The translations under genes and the position numbers were made by a program. Under the pieces are notes generated by a model, which did not search any database, was not told the DNA's origin, and worked only from the letters and a program-made list of their open reading frames with translations. DNA of 64,000 bases from Sequoia sempervirens (taxonomy: Eukaryota > Streptophyta > Pinopsida > Cupressales > Cupressaceae), in the NCBI GenBank assembly GCA_007258455.2, contig VDFB02252616.1:122097394-122161393 (forward strand), read 5' to 3'. Below are positions 49,261 through 60,890 of this stretch, piece by piece (positions within the stretch are counted from its first letter, which is position 1; each line of letters opens with the position of its first letter).

Positions 49261-50260
49261 TCTGGCTACAGGAGTGGGGTTGATATGTTTCTATATCTGT
49301 TCCATTGCAACCTGGCATAAACAACAATCCAATTCTAAATGAGCAACATTATGTACCCTGGACCAATTGGGAAAAAGTAACTCTTTAAAGTTTGTTCTTC
49401 TTTCTAACTGAATCTAATCTTTGATACATTTTTGAATGAACTCTTGAAAATTATCTAGCAGACCAGGCTGCCTATCCTCTGGATCATCATTATCTCTAAC
49501 TAGTTCCACTAGGGCTTCAATACCATTAGACCCTTTTTTAAGGTCAACAGGTGTTATGTGAAACATAAGGACTTCCTCCAAATTTGACTCCTCAAAAGGG
49601 GTAGCAATCATATAGTTACCCATACTTATGATACCATAATTTTAGTGGAGGTTTTCTAGTATTCTGTAATCATGTATTTCATCATGGGTTCCCTTTCAAT
49701 TCTAATCTAGTTAGGTACTCCCTTCCAGGGAAGCCACATATCAGAATGATCAGTGGAGACATATCCATTCAAGGCCTTGGTAAAGTCTCTTCCCAGGATT
49801 AAGCCATAAGCGTCAGGTATGTTAGGTACCTGTATATTAATAACTTGGTGAATCCTAGGATCATAAGCAATCTACATATGAATCATATTTAACTCCCCTA
49901 CCACATTGACTTCAGTCCTATCTAATTATGTGAATTTATTCTGTGATTCAATAAGAGTGATTCCCATAGCTTGACATACACCGAAAGGCATAACATTGGT
50001 TGAGGAACTAGAATCCAAAAGACAATTATGCAAATTTTTACCAAATATGTAGACAAAAATCAAGAAAGGAGGTGTGTCTATCTTCCCTTGAAACAGAGTC
50101 AAGGGAGTATCTACTTGAACAACTTGGGATTTGTCCCTCTTTCCCTGTATTCTCAGGGGCATATGGAATTGCTTTTGAGTCTGATTTTGTCCTGCTACTA
50201 ACTGAGAACCAGATATCCTATGGACATTCTTGCTTACTGATCTATCTTGTGACATGAAAT
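49261..50260 (-). pseudogene. Aspartic protease of the 22 kb element
   Basis: 50255-49926 contains IDTPPFLIFVYIFGKNLHNC followed by LLDSSSSTNVMPFGVCQAMG: the DSGAS-type active site with Asp kept and Gly changed to Ser. Downstream, after TAGs, IPDAYGLILGRDFTKALNGY is the ILGRD flap-end motif. Then a linker (49623-49414) rich in acidic residues leads to the RNase H-like domain. Confidence 0.8.
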
Positions 50261-51560
50261 TTGCGTTATAGGATCCTAAGATGACATTCCTAATGGATGA
50301 GACTCTTAATAACTCGAATGCAGATAGGTTTACCTTTAGCTTTCAAAGTTCTTTAGCAACATACAAAGCCAAATATTCTTCATTTAAATCCGTAGGATTC
50401 TCCCTCAGGTATTCCATCATCTTTTCTTTATTTGCATCAGCATGTCCTAGATCTTGAGATAAATATTGCTTAGAAACTTGAGGAAATGATGGATTATTGC
50501 TAGCATTAGGGTCTGGAGGTGTGTTGAAATTATTTGGTGGAATGGAAGTAGTAAAGGGACCTCCATCCTATTGGCACTTGTGTGGCAGCTCCCTCAAATC
50601 ATACTTCTTGATAGGTCTCTGGAAGGTCTGTACTTCTTCAATATAAGCCTCCTCATCTCTGGGACCATTATCATTCACTAGATTCTCATCGAATAATTGT
50701 GTCATTTCATCCCCATTGCATACCTGATCTGCCTTGTCCTCCAAGTAGTCAGATTCCTCTTTGGGTACATTCTCCTCACTTTGCGAAAAAGGAGCATGGT
50801 TTAGCACTAGCATTGGGGAATCATAAGGATTAGAGGGTACTATTTCCTAACCGCTTGCATTGTTCTCCACCTCGTACTGAAAGATTGAGGCTTTTGTTTG
50901 GAACTCTTGACAGTCCAACTCAAAATGCTGACTCATCTTATGGAGCCCACACCACCCTGATAAAGCAACCTCAGCTAGATATACACCACCAGGAGGCTTC
51001 TCTTGATTTACTGGCTAACTAGCAGACTGATTGACAGGTTGATTAAATGGTTGATCCAATGGGGTGGGGATCCTCCATTATTGGGCCCTATGTTCTAGGT
51101 TTTGTTTTATCCTGACTGTTGTCTTCTCTCAAAACCTTGTCCACCACCTTGGTCAAAGTTCTGGCCTGAGGATTGTCCCTTGTCATAGTTCTGTCTTCTC
51201 TCATTATTATATCCTCTATCATTATTGTATCCTCTGTCATTGTTATATCCTTTGTCATTGTAGTATCCTCAATCCTAACGTTTCCCTCTATCAAAATTTT
51301 GTCCTTATGGGTTCTCTTTGCTTTAATTGGATTGCATGTTCCTCTGAGCAGCTTGCAACTGACTGCTCTGATTCCTTAGGTAAGTCACCTCCATATTCAG
51401 CTTCTTTATTTGTTCAGACAATTCATCCAGGCTTTCCCTGTTAGGATTACTATATGCAGGTTGATTCACATTATTCTAGGAATACCTTACTGTAGCATTG
51501 GCATTTAGTGATTAGTTCAAGACTTCAGAATTTTGTAGGTAGGAAGGATAACTAGCTTGA
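50261..51560 (-). pseudogene. Gag C-terminal and linker region of the 22 kb element
   Basis: Minus-strand reading shows CGLHKMSQHFELDCQEFQ near 50920-50960, resembling a zinc-knuckle (C-x2-H-x5-H-x4-C). It is preceded by Arg/Gly/Asn/Asp-rich repeats and followed by acidic sequence (50813-50568) and DLNEEYLALYVA. No further domain is recognised. TAG stops split the frame. Confidence 0.6.
51197..51280 (-). repeat. In-frame 18-bp tandem repeat encoding (YNNDRG)n
   Basis: On the plus strand units like ATTGTATCCTCTGTCATT recur about five times at 18-bp spacing. On the coding strand they read Y-N-N-D-[RK]-G, next to QGFERRQ-type Arg/Gly text. Such basic, glycine-rich repeats beside a knuckle suit nucleic-acid binding by Gag. 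The frames listed as Ile/Thr/Met-rich or Ile/Val/Ser-rich are other-frame shadows. Confidence 0.8.
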
Positions 51561-52600
51561 GGCTGGGTATGCAGGGGTTGATTCACATTTTGCTGGGGGT
51601 AATTAATTATAGATAACACTTGTCCCATAGGAGGTCCTAGGTGAGTTACCAGAGGAAACTGAGGTATCAGATTCATGATAGGAGTATGGTTTGCAAAAGC
51701 TTGATTAAGAGCTGGAACTTGTCCAGGGTGAGCAATGGGTCCTAATGAGGGTAAAGGCCCAGACAGATGTTGCCTTAGATTAGTTCTAACTTTTACAGCC
51801 TCTGCATATGCATCTAGTAAACTCTCAGGGGGTTATTACTCCATTTTATAAAGGTAGCTGTCAAACTATCAAGTCCCTCATAGTAAACTTCTAGGGCGGT
51901 GGGTTCATTGACAACATGAAGGGTCTGTAATCAGCTATAAGGATGGTGAAACCTATTGTTCAAAGATCCTATAGGCTCATTGAACTCCCTTTTAACATTA
52001 GTGAATTGACGGTAGAGCTCATTAGAACTAATGAGAATTTGAAACTTCTGCAAAAAGGTAGCTTCTAACTCAGTCCAATGTTGGATAGATCCAACAGGTA
52101 AATGGTTGTATCAATAGAATGCATCTTCCCCTAGTGAACAGGAAAATTGTCTACATGCTACATCCTCATGGTTTATTCCTCTATCTTTAAGGCCAGTCTG
52201 AAAGATCCTAATGTGTTCCTCAATGGTTCTATTTGGATCATTGATATGGAATTTCAAACAAAAGTGTTTAGGGATTTTTGGCATGACATTGTAAATAATG
52301 AAACTCAATGGAGATGGATTGGTTGCTAGGAAAGTCATTGGTGGAGGTGGGGGTGGTAATGAATGATTTATTACTATCTGAGGTTGTTGAATGGGAATGT
52401 CCTCATACTTAGATGAGCTTGATGAAGATGGGGATGATGGAGATGAGGGGAGTGGATGGGATGATGATGATTCTCCCCTTCTGTTGGCCTTTCTTGACCT
52501 AGTGGGGTCTGGTAACTCTTGAAATTCTTCCTCTCCTAGAGTAGATATTGTTCTTCTTCTAAATCTCTTAGGAGATATGGCATTCAAAAATTGATCCAGC
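51561..52600 (-). pseudogene. Gag core of the 22 kb element
   Basis: The frame from about 52599 gives KRFRRRTISTLGEEEFQELP, a Ser/Pro-rich segment, then PKIPKHFCLKFHINDPNRTI, IRIFQTGLKDRGINHEDVAC and FSCSLGEDAFY; after a TAG, YNHLPVGSIQHWTELEATFL and QKFQILISSNELYRQF. This is the gypsy Gag (retrotrans_gag) order with the A-[FW]-x-WYN-LP and W-x-x-L-x-x-x-F-x-x-x-F motifs. It begins about 40 bases after the LTR end, giving a very short leader. Confidence 0.85.
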
Positions 52601-52615
52601 TTGCTTATTCATTGC

Positions 52616-52633
52616 CTTCCTTCTAGCACCAAC
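52616..52633 (-). other. PBS of the 22 kb element
   Basis: Minus strand reads TTGGTGCTAGAAGGAAGG two bases inside the end of the 5' LTR (52636). It shares TTGGTGCTAGAAGG with the host element's PBS, indicating the same tRNA primer. Position and TGG start are as expected. Confidence 0.8.
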
Positions 52634-53742
52634 ACTATTGATGGTGTTTTCTGCACAACAACACAAACAAGACACAATATCCTATCTCTCTTGAAAGGTT
52701 AATCTCTATCAACAAGCCTCAAGAGATAACCCCAAGGTCTCTAATGTCAGGTCTTGATAATGCATAAACAAGTTAGTGATAAAATGTGAAAATGCTGGTA
52801 ATCACATTGGGACCTTACTACAAGCAAACTACTAAATCAAAATTTATCAGATTTAACAATATATTGATACTTCAATCCTAGATTTAATCCAGTAATCAAA
52901 GAAATAAAAAGGGTAATGGTTTCAAAGAGATTTCTAAATTTAATACTAAACCTAAGATTAACAATGAAAGTAACCAACACTCAAAATGGACCAATCCCTC
53001 AAAACTGATCTCTACTCGACCTAGATAAATCTTCAATTTCACAGAAAATAGTGATATCTTCTAAGGTGTTAAGATTTTCAAATCATGAGCATTCATTCAA
53101 CAACCCTATTGCAGTTGAAATGAAAAAATCCTCACAATCAAACTTAAGCACACAAAATATGAAGTCCAGGCTAACTTTGCAAAGCAACTAACAATCAGTT
53201 GGTTGTGAAAAGTATAGACTGAAGGATTGTTGTAACATTCAAGTATTGAATCACAAGCATTATTGAATCAAATCTAACCTAAATATTAATCTTCTCAAAG
53301 CAATTTTAAAGATTGAATAACAAGAACCATGCAAGACAAGAGAAAACAAGTATGGCACCAAATCACAATGTCATTTCTTGTATTCAAATTATCCACTGTA
53401 GCAACAACTCCAATTTTTAGTTATGAAATTTGCTTGAGAATACCTACTTGCTACTAACTACTTCACTCTATATTAATCTCTATACTATGGTTACAAATTC
53501 TAACCTTCTAACCCTTTACAAATGAGGCAACATGCCCAATATATAGAATCCCCAGAAGACCCATTCTCCCAGCAAAAGTCCTACAGTAGTAAAGGCACAA
53601 CCACTCGGGCAAGAGAAACTCAAAATCGGTCAAATATGCAATAAATGCATGTTCTATCAAAGTCGGCCCGAGATCTGTAATGCAACTCAAATGACTACAC
53701 ATGAAGATAATAGGGAAGAACAAATCATGTCGTAGCCCATCA

Positions 53743-56700
53743 TTAGCATTCTTCCCTATTATCCTTACTCTAATCTGACTCTTCATGTAGCTTCAAGAAT
53801 GCCCCATCTAAGTTAGCTATAGGTGGCACTGGCAGAACCCTAAGTTTCCTCTCAATGGATGCAATATCTTCCCTTGACCGTTTGACCGACTTATCCCAAT
53901 CCACCTTATACATTAGGTATTTGTCAATAACTACAAGGTAGGTGGCGGCATCATCCAATTGGTGCTTGGACAAAAAATCATCATAACTTGGTGCATAAAA
54001 TCATGCCACCATTTCCTCAATTGTTCTAGGCTCAAGTACTTGGGCGTGATCTTCCTTCTTCTTGTCATAATTTCAAAGAAAGTGATGCAACCATTATAGA
54101 CACCATTGAGGGTGTCGTTGATCTGCCTTCTTTGCTTGTAAACCTTCCTTAGCACCTTCTACCTAATTTGCAGTGCCTTGAACCACTCCCAAGGTTCGAC
54201 AGCTCTAGAGGAAGGAAGAATCTCGTCACTTACCAACCTGTCCTGAGTGTACTCCATGATAGTTCTGGTTTTCTGGAGCAGAAGATCTATATCCTCTTTA
54301 TCCTGTGCTAATACATTTTTCAACCATTTAGTTGCCATGATAGCATCCTTCCCAGTTGACATAATTTCCTTAATAGCTTCATCACCTTTTACTTGCACCC
54401 CTTTCAACCAATTCACCATGGCAATAATGGAGGCTTTCATCTTTTCTAGCTTAGTTATGGTCTCCTGAGGTAGAGGATTTGTAGCAGAGGAAGAAGGATT
54501 AATGGATTGTAGTGGCCTCATTAATTACTCCAAGCATTTCCTGATATTTTCATTTTCTTTCTTCAACTCCTTCTTGGTATTCATTTCCTCCCTCAATCTA
54601 CTCACAATAACTGCACTAGAACCCTCGTAATCTTCAATGTCCTTCTCGATTGATGTAGGTCCTAGATTGAAAGTATGAATATTGTAGTCCTTTCCAACCA
54701 CATCATCCCTATTTTTATCTGGAGTAGGGGTGGCAATATGAACAACTTGATCATGAGCTTCATCTCTTTCAATCCTTGAGATCACCCTTGCCTTCATTTT
54801 ACCTTTATCCTTTCCAATTTTGGCTAGTAGTGCATCCCAATTTGGTGGACTATCCTCCACTACTACCTATTTTCTCTTTATTTATCTATCCAGCCACTCT
54901 GGAACAGTGGGCTCCAATTGCACTCTGCTCTGCCACATTTCCTCTGATTTATCTCCTACTATTTCCTCATTCAAATTATGTTCATCAGGAGTCTCATCTA
55001 TCTTACTTTCTTCCTCCTCAACATGTTCCTCCTCTTGTTTAAGTGATGGATCTTTCACTGCCTCTACCTCCCTTCGAGCAGATTCAACTGCTTTAGTTCT
55101 AACAGGAGAGTCTGCATGTGTAACCATAGGGGACTGCATTATCTCTTCAATTTCTATGTCTCCACTGTGGAGATCACCCTCATGGAATTTGTCACCTTTA
55201 GTATCAAGATGATCCTCAACATCCTCCGACTCACTTGGTTTGCCCTGAGCTTCATGAGCCGGAGGCACATCATCATGCTACTCCTCATGAGAAACCTCTA
55301 GAGGTAGGTCAATCCTAGGCACATTGTCCATGGGAGAAGGAGTCATAGACCTTCTTGTCTATACTTTGGACTTCTCCCCTGAACTTTCAACATTTACTAC
55401 TAGTGGAGTAGCTTTTTCCTCCCCAACCTTGGAGCTAGCCTTCTCTGACAATTTTATAATTCTTCTTCTTTTGGGCATAGGATCACCAGCCTCAAGATTA
55501 TGTTTTTCAATCCCTTTCTACTCATACTTCTTAGTCCTTGTCCTCTTCTTAGCCTTTGGATTCCTCTATTTTTCTACTTCTTGGACCTCTATTTCTCGTA
55601 TACCTTTAATCTTGAATTTGAGAGGAGAGTCTAGATTACCTTTACCTTTAGGATCCTACTGCCTTGTGGACTCCTCAGAGGTGGAGTGGGAATCTAAGTC
55701 TCCCATCAGTTTGTATGTGCATTTTACTCCCTTGTTTTCCAACTCCCATACCGTGTGCTTGAGCCACATATTGGTAACTTTGATAGCTAGATCCATCAAT
55801 TGTTTTAGTTCTGTTTGCTCCTCCTCTAACCAATCTATATCACCAATCGGTCTATCTTTTACTTCTTCATAGGCATGGTCCTGAATTAAGTTCCCATCAT
55901 CCTCCAACTGATCAGGTACTGCCCTTATGTTATACATTCAAACTGCATCCACTGGAAGGTGAGAGAATTTCTTCCTCCTAACCTCATATTCATCACCAAA
56001 ATTGGCCCAGTAGTCCTCTAAATTAACCTTATGGCCATATTCCCTACTGACCATCTTTGGAGCCTCTCTTGTGATATCAAATATGGACCTCGTAGAGTGG
56101 AAAGACAAACCAATAGTACTCATTTCTTCTTCTGAAGCTTGGGCAGAACCAATGGAAGGACATAACTCTCCAGTGCCAATCCTCAAGGGAAAATCACCAC
56201 CAAAACTAGTCTTATGCTTGTCCTTCCTGACAACAACATGAAAGTCATAGATCTACCTAGTGACTTCCAACAATATAATGTGATTAGTGGGATACCTTGG
56301 GAGTCTATATGGGGCTTTTTGGCAGCCATCAATCTGAATGTAGGAGAAAGTTGGGAACTAAATGAACCATGCTCCATATTTCTTGATGAGTTCCTTAGCC
56401 TAGTCTGAAATCCTAACATGCTTTGTTGCTTGAAGCATTTTGGTTATATGCATGGTAAATGCATCATTTTCCCTCCTATAGTCCGAGCTTCCTAAATATA
56501 ACTGAGGGAAAACTTCATAGATGATATCCTATCCAAAAATTCCTTTTGTATTCAATCCTCTATAGGGATGGAATCTTGCAAGTGCATAGACCAAATACGA
56601 GGTCATTGTGAAGGTCTTTGTCTGCAACACATTGGATAACTGCTCATGGAGTATTCCACTAATGACCCCTACCCAATGGTAATTAATATTTTCTTGCTCC

Positions 56701-57322
56701 ATCCTCACAATATCATGGCACATTCAATTCTCAAATGTACCCACTCTCTTCAATCCAACCACCCTGATGAGAAGGGTGATGGCATCATAATACTCCTTGA
56801 ATTTTGATCGGAATAGCAGCTTGGGAAATTTAGAATAATGTGACTTGGGCTTCTCCAGCTAGGAATTGATAAGCTGTTGTGACTTCATAGTTTTTTCATC
56901 GTAGAAAACCTAAGCTTGATCAATGGTGAATCCCACCACATGAGATCTGTTAGGCATGTCAAAGGTTTGAGTGATAGAGACAGGGTTAAGATTTTCTATA
57001 AATCTCCCTTGTGGACCAATTATCCTCTATGTGTCCTGATCACAGTGCCTAGCGCACTCAAGGACCATCTCATAGCATTGCACTATTTAAGGGAAACCAA
57101 CCACATGTGACAATCTGATTTCACCATCATTCTAGTCACCAAAGGAGGATCTTTAGTTGCCATCCTTTCTTTAAACTCTTCATAGTCCTAGAGGCCAACG
57201 TTTGTATGAGTGACTTCTAACCAGACATAAGTGATCTTACTCTCAGGGACCTTTCTCTTAATGTCCAGCTTAATCCTCTCTGCATCAGACAATGAGGAAC
57301 CAGCTGCAACCTTGCTAGATTC
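53743..57322 (-). pseudogene. LTR-embedded ORF, right copy (unknown protein, about 1,194 codons)
   Basis: Same frame as 38707-42289, ending at TAA 53743-53745. It carries one-base deletions near 57113 and near 53990, both absent from the left copy. Adding them back in count gives 3,582 bases here and 3,585 in the left copy, each a multiple of three, the difference being one codon near 41757. Frames at 54159-54521, 54525-54860, 54882-55268, 55656-55937, 55938-56186 and 56529-56723 are all in one register. Several TAG stops (for example within the contexts DT-RI, SD-AKE, FI-FPT and TR-IYD) occur at the same place in both copies. No family recognised; composition suggests a soluble, highly charged protein with a helical C-terminal third. 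Confidence 0.82.
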
Positions 57323-59681
57323 AGACTACACTCAACATGAAAATCACAGTAAAAACCATAGGAAAGAGTCATGTTAATTCATCAAAACACTATTAGAATG
57401 CATCTCATATAGTCAAGGTGTTATTAAATCTCATATAAAATGACCACAAAAAATTTTGGGTTTTAAGACCACCCATGGAATATGAGCCAGAGAGGAATTT
57501 TGGGAAATTCCTGACTGATCAGATTCCAACAGAATGACGAGAAAACACCTACTTAACCATTAAAATTGATCATTTTTTATTAGTGAACCACATGGGAGAT
57601 CATAAGATAGCATGAATAAATCATATAATGCATTGAAAATCACTAACACATCATGCCATTCCTCATTCCTTTATGTTTCATCAACTTTTGGGAAAATCCG
57701 CTAGAGATGGATTCCCGCGAAGAACGAGCCAAAGAGGATTTTCAGGAAATCTGGGAGATAGCAGATTTCAGAGAAATCCAGACCTGATGGACATCCATGA
57801 TTAAGGAAAGTTTCTGGACCAATGGAGATTCCTGGAATGAAGGTTTCGACAAGTGTTAATCATTTTGCTGAGAAGTCTTGGCGACTTCTGGGAGTCACAC
57901 TGAAGGATGTCATCAAAATAGGTTTTCCCAAGACTGGGTGGTTTCAGTGTAATGTCTTGGCAAAAAGGGACATAGCAAACATATCGGTATGATCTAAGGG
58001 GGGTCGAGGTAAGGTCCTAGTGAATTCATCTTGTCTCACCAACTTTGATGGCCCAGCAAACATTTCGGCTAGACTCGATTTTTCTGAAATGAGGTCCCAG
58101 CGAAGTTGCGGTGTCTTGCCGACTAGTGATGTAATAAACATCTCGATGTGATCAATGGGGAGTTGGGGTAAGGTCTGGGAAAATGTTCTTAGTCTCATAG
58201 ACTAGCGATAGAACATGAGAGACCTTCGATGCAAGAAAGATACTATCACGGAAAATGAAAATGAATCTAGGAGGGCTTTCGGTATAACGTCTTGAGTTCG
58301 GCCAGAGGTCCTAGCAACTACGTAAGGTTTCGCCGAAATAGAATCTCGTCGGTACAATGCCTGGCTGACAACATGGGGTCTCATCAAAAGAAGATCTAAG
58401 CTTTCCAAAAGGTCTTAGCAAAGCATGAATGTCTTAGCAAAGCAAATGGGTATTGGTATAATCAATAAAGTCTGCTATGACCTCCTGGCGACTAGGGCTT
58501 GTCTTGAAAAGGAGATTTCATCGGTGTGAGGAATGATACTATCACAACGATAAGACATGAACTTAAGAAGGCCTCTCGGTGAAACACAAGGTGATTGGTA
58601 TGACATCCCCCTGACTTTGAAGGGTCACAACGATGGAAATTTGGAAGGAAAAATGAGTCACAGTTTCATCTAGACACTGAACCAATGCAGAATTTTAAAA
58701 GGGTTTAACTCAAGACTAGCTAGGGATGGACCTTTTATAGATTTTCCTTATGTTTCAGGCCTGTTTTAAGATGAAATAACCTGACATGGCCCTTCCCTAG
58801 GTTTCAAACCTCACCATCCGCCATTAGCACATAGGCTAGCTCTGAATTTAGTTGTTTCAACTGCTAAGTCATTACTAGGGTTTACCAAATACTCTCAGCC
58901 AAGATTCATCAAAATGCAGGTAGACAAGTGAGTTCAAGACTTACCCAAGAGATGAAAAATGACACAAAACTAAACAACCGTAGCATGAAATAATCAAACT
59001 CATAACCTCAAAGTGTCATACACAATTCTCAATCAAAGGCAGGGCAATCAGACACGTACCTTTATGAAGCGGTTATTGACCTTAGAAGCAGCAAACGTGA
59101 AGCCCAACGATGCCCACAAAGAACAAAGGCAAGAACGCACAAGAAATAGCCACCAAATCAATTAACTCAAACCCAAACACCCCAAAATGAAGCCAATTAA
59201 TCGCAGGAAAGCACTCCTTAGCTCAAACGATGGAAAATAGTAAGCATAATGACACAAGAGACCTCAGAAATCATGTAAAAATTAGCCTTCAAAGTGCGTA
59301 CGAATCTATTAATGTAATCAACAGGACAGTCAAAAAACCTAGGAAGTTGATAATAGGGTCAAATTCGGGAAAATATAGACCACACTGAAATCCACAGATA
59401 ACGGAAATCCCTGAACAACAAGGGTCCAGCTAGGGTCCAAGTGGGATCTAGGAAAATCTGACCGGGGCAGAAAATCCTGAATTTGAGCAAAAGCCTAAAA
59501 TTAATCTAGAACTTAAGATTTTCAACAAGTAACCTAGGGAAACACTTAGGCATTCAAAATAAACATTTAAGCACATACCTAAGTAAGACAAAACCTCAAA
59601 AATAAAGGGCCAAGAAACCAAAACCAAAGCGAAAGAGGGTCTCTGCTTTCAGCGGGACGTGTGTGCGAAAACTGCACAACA
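57323..59681. promoter_or_regulatory. Upstream (U3-like) part of the 5' LTR
   Basis: About 2.36 kb, the counterpart of 42290-44736. It shares the G/C-richer, word-repeated stretch (about 57840-58640) and lacks about 85-100 bases present in the other LTR near 58395; the missing piece lies between short AAAGG/AAGGTCT words. It should contain the element promoter, upstream of the embedded ORF; exact start site not assignable. Confidence 0.45.
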
Positions 59682-59686
59682 ATATC
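59682..59686. other. Target-site duplication ATATC (right of 22 kb element)
   Basis: Matches 37583-37587. Host coding sequence resumes just beyond. Confidence 0.92.
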
Positions 59687-60890
59687 CAATATCACTTCTA
59701 ACCATAAAAATACCTTTATCAATAATGCATCTCAATTCGTGATTCTAGGTGATGCCTATACCATCGAAGCATTGAAGGGACATTACTACGATGTCTTAAC
59801 CAAGACGAAGCCTTGACCACTTTAATAGAAGTACACGATAGTATATGTGGTTCCCATTCTAGTGGTATGACTTTAGCTAAGAAATTATTGAGGATGGGGT
59901 ACTACTTGCAAACCATGGAGAGAGAAGGCCATCAGTATGTGCAAAAATGTGTCCAATGTCAACAACATGGATATTTGATTCATTCTCTAGCTTAGGAGTT
60001 GCAACCAATGATCACACCTTGGCCTTTCTCACAGTAAGGGTTTGAACTCATAGGAAAGATTACCCCAACTTCATCTAATGGCCACAAGTTTATCATAACA
60101 ACAACTAAGTACTTTACCAAGTGGGTTGAAGCCATTCCTATGACCTATATAATGGGAAATAAAATTTCTAAGTTTATCTTGAACTACCTTATCTATCGAT
60201 ATGGTATTCTACAAACTCTTATCTTAGAAAATGGAATACCCTTCAAGAATCAGGATGTGAAGCAGCTATGTCAAGGATTCAACATCCAACACTAATTTTA
60301 TACCCTATATTATCCTTAGGGTAATGGTCAAGATGAGGCTACAAACAAAACCATCCTAAAAAATCCTAAAGAAAATGGTCAATGAAGTTAGTCATTATTG
60401 ACATCTATAGTTAAATCCCACTCTTTATGCATATCAAACTAGTATTCACAAAAACCCCTTTTTCCTTGGTCTATGAATCAAAATCCATCTTGCCTATTAT
60501 TTTTTAGCTTCCATCATTGTGTGTGTAACTGTAGAACCTAATCACTGATGAAGAATACATAATATCTTAGCTGAATGAGCTAGAATTCTTTGATGAGTGT
60601 CATCTTGATGCTCTTAATAACTTGCAAGTATATCAAAATTGACTGAAACAAAGCTATAACAAGAAGATCAAATATCAGTCTTTCTAGGTAGGGGATCTTA
60701 TCCTAAAGAAAAATGGTAAGAATTTTATAGATCAGGATAGTAAAGGAAAGTTTGAGCCTAACTCATTGGGTCCCTTTGTCATCACATCAAGCTACAGATC
60801 AGGAGCATACCAATTGTCAACACATGAAGGTAAACCCTTGCAAGAACCAACTGATAGCTTGCATCTTAAAAAGTTTTATGCCTAGTGTTT
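59687..60890 (+). pseudogene. Integrase of the host element
   Basis: Plus-strand motifs: VHDSICGSHSSGMTLAKKLL and MGYYLQTM, then CVQCQQHG form the H-H-C-C zinc-binding domain. Core: GFELIGKITPTSSNGHKFII (first Asp now Glu), TKYFTKWVEAIPM, LENGIPFKN (DNG changed to ENG), YP-stop-GNGQDEATNKTIL (catalytic Glu kept). Further down, in changed frames, QDSKGKFEPNSLGPFVIT-like text near 60735-60780 is the C-terminal GPF/Y region. It continues the host pol broken at 37583. Two catalytic changes, frameshifts and stops make it dead. Confidence 0.85.

Larger units (their letters stand above)
37588..59681 (-). mobile_element. Complete 22.1 kb Ty3/gypsy retrotransposon with about 7.1 kb LTRs
   Basis: The element is bounded by TGTTG...CAACA and by ATATC duplications, and has two long direct repeats (37588-44736 and 52636-59681) flanking 7.9 kb that encodes gag, protease, RNase H-like, RT, RNase H and integrase on the minus strand. 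All parts expected of one insertion are present in order. It sits in the RNase H-integrase interval of the plus-strand host element, whose coding resumes on the other side. In the first 265 aligned LTR bases I count about 18 differences (about 7%), so the insertion is old. It is broken by stops and frameshifts throughout. Confidence 0.95.
52636..59681 (-). mobile_element. 5' LTR of the 22 kb element (7,046 bp)
   Basis: Right-hand long repeat; 5' in element orientation. It ends CAACA at 59681. At its inner end the terminal TG of TGTTGATGG has mutated to TA (52636). Homology with 37588-44736 is continuous. Followed outside by the ATATC duplication and inside by the PBS. Confidence 0.93.
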
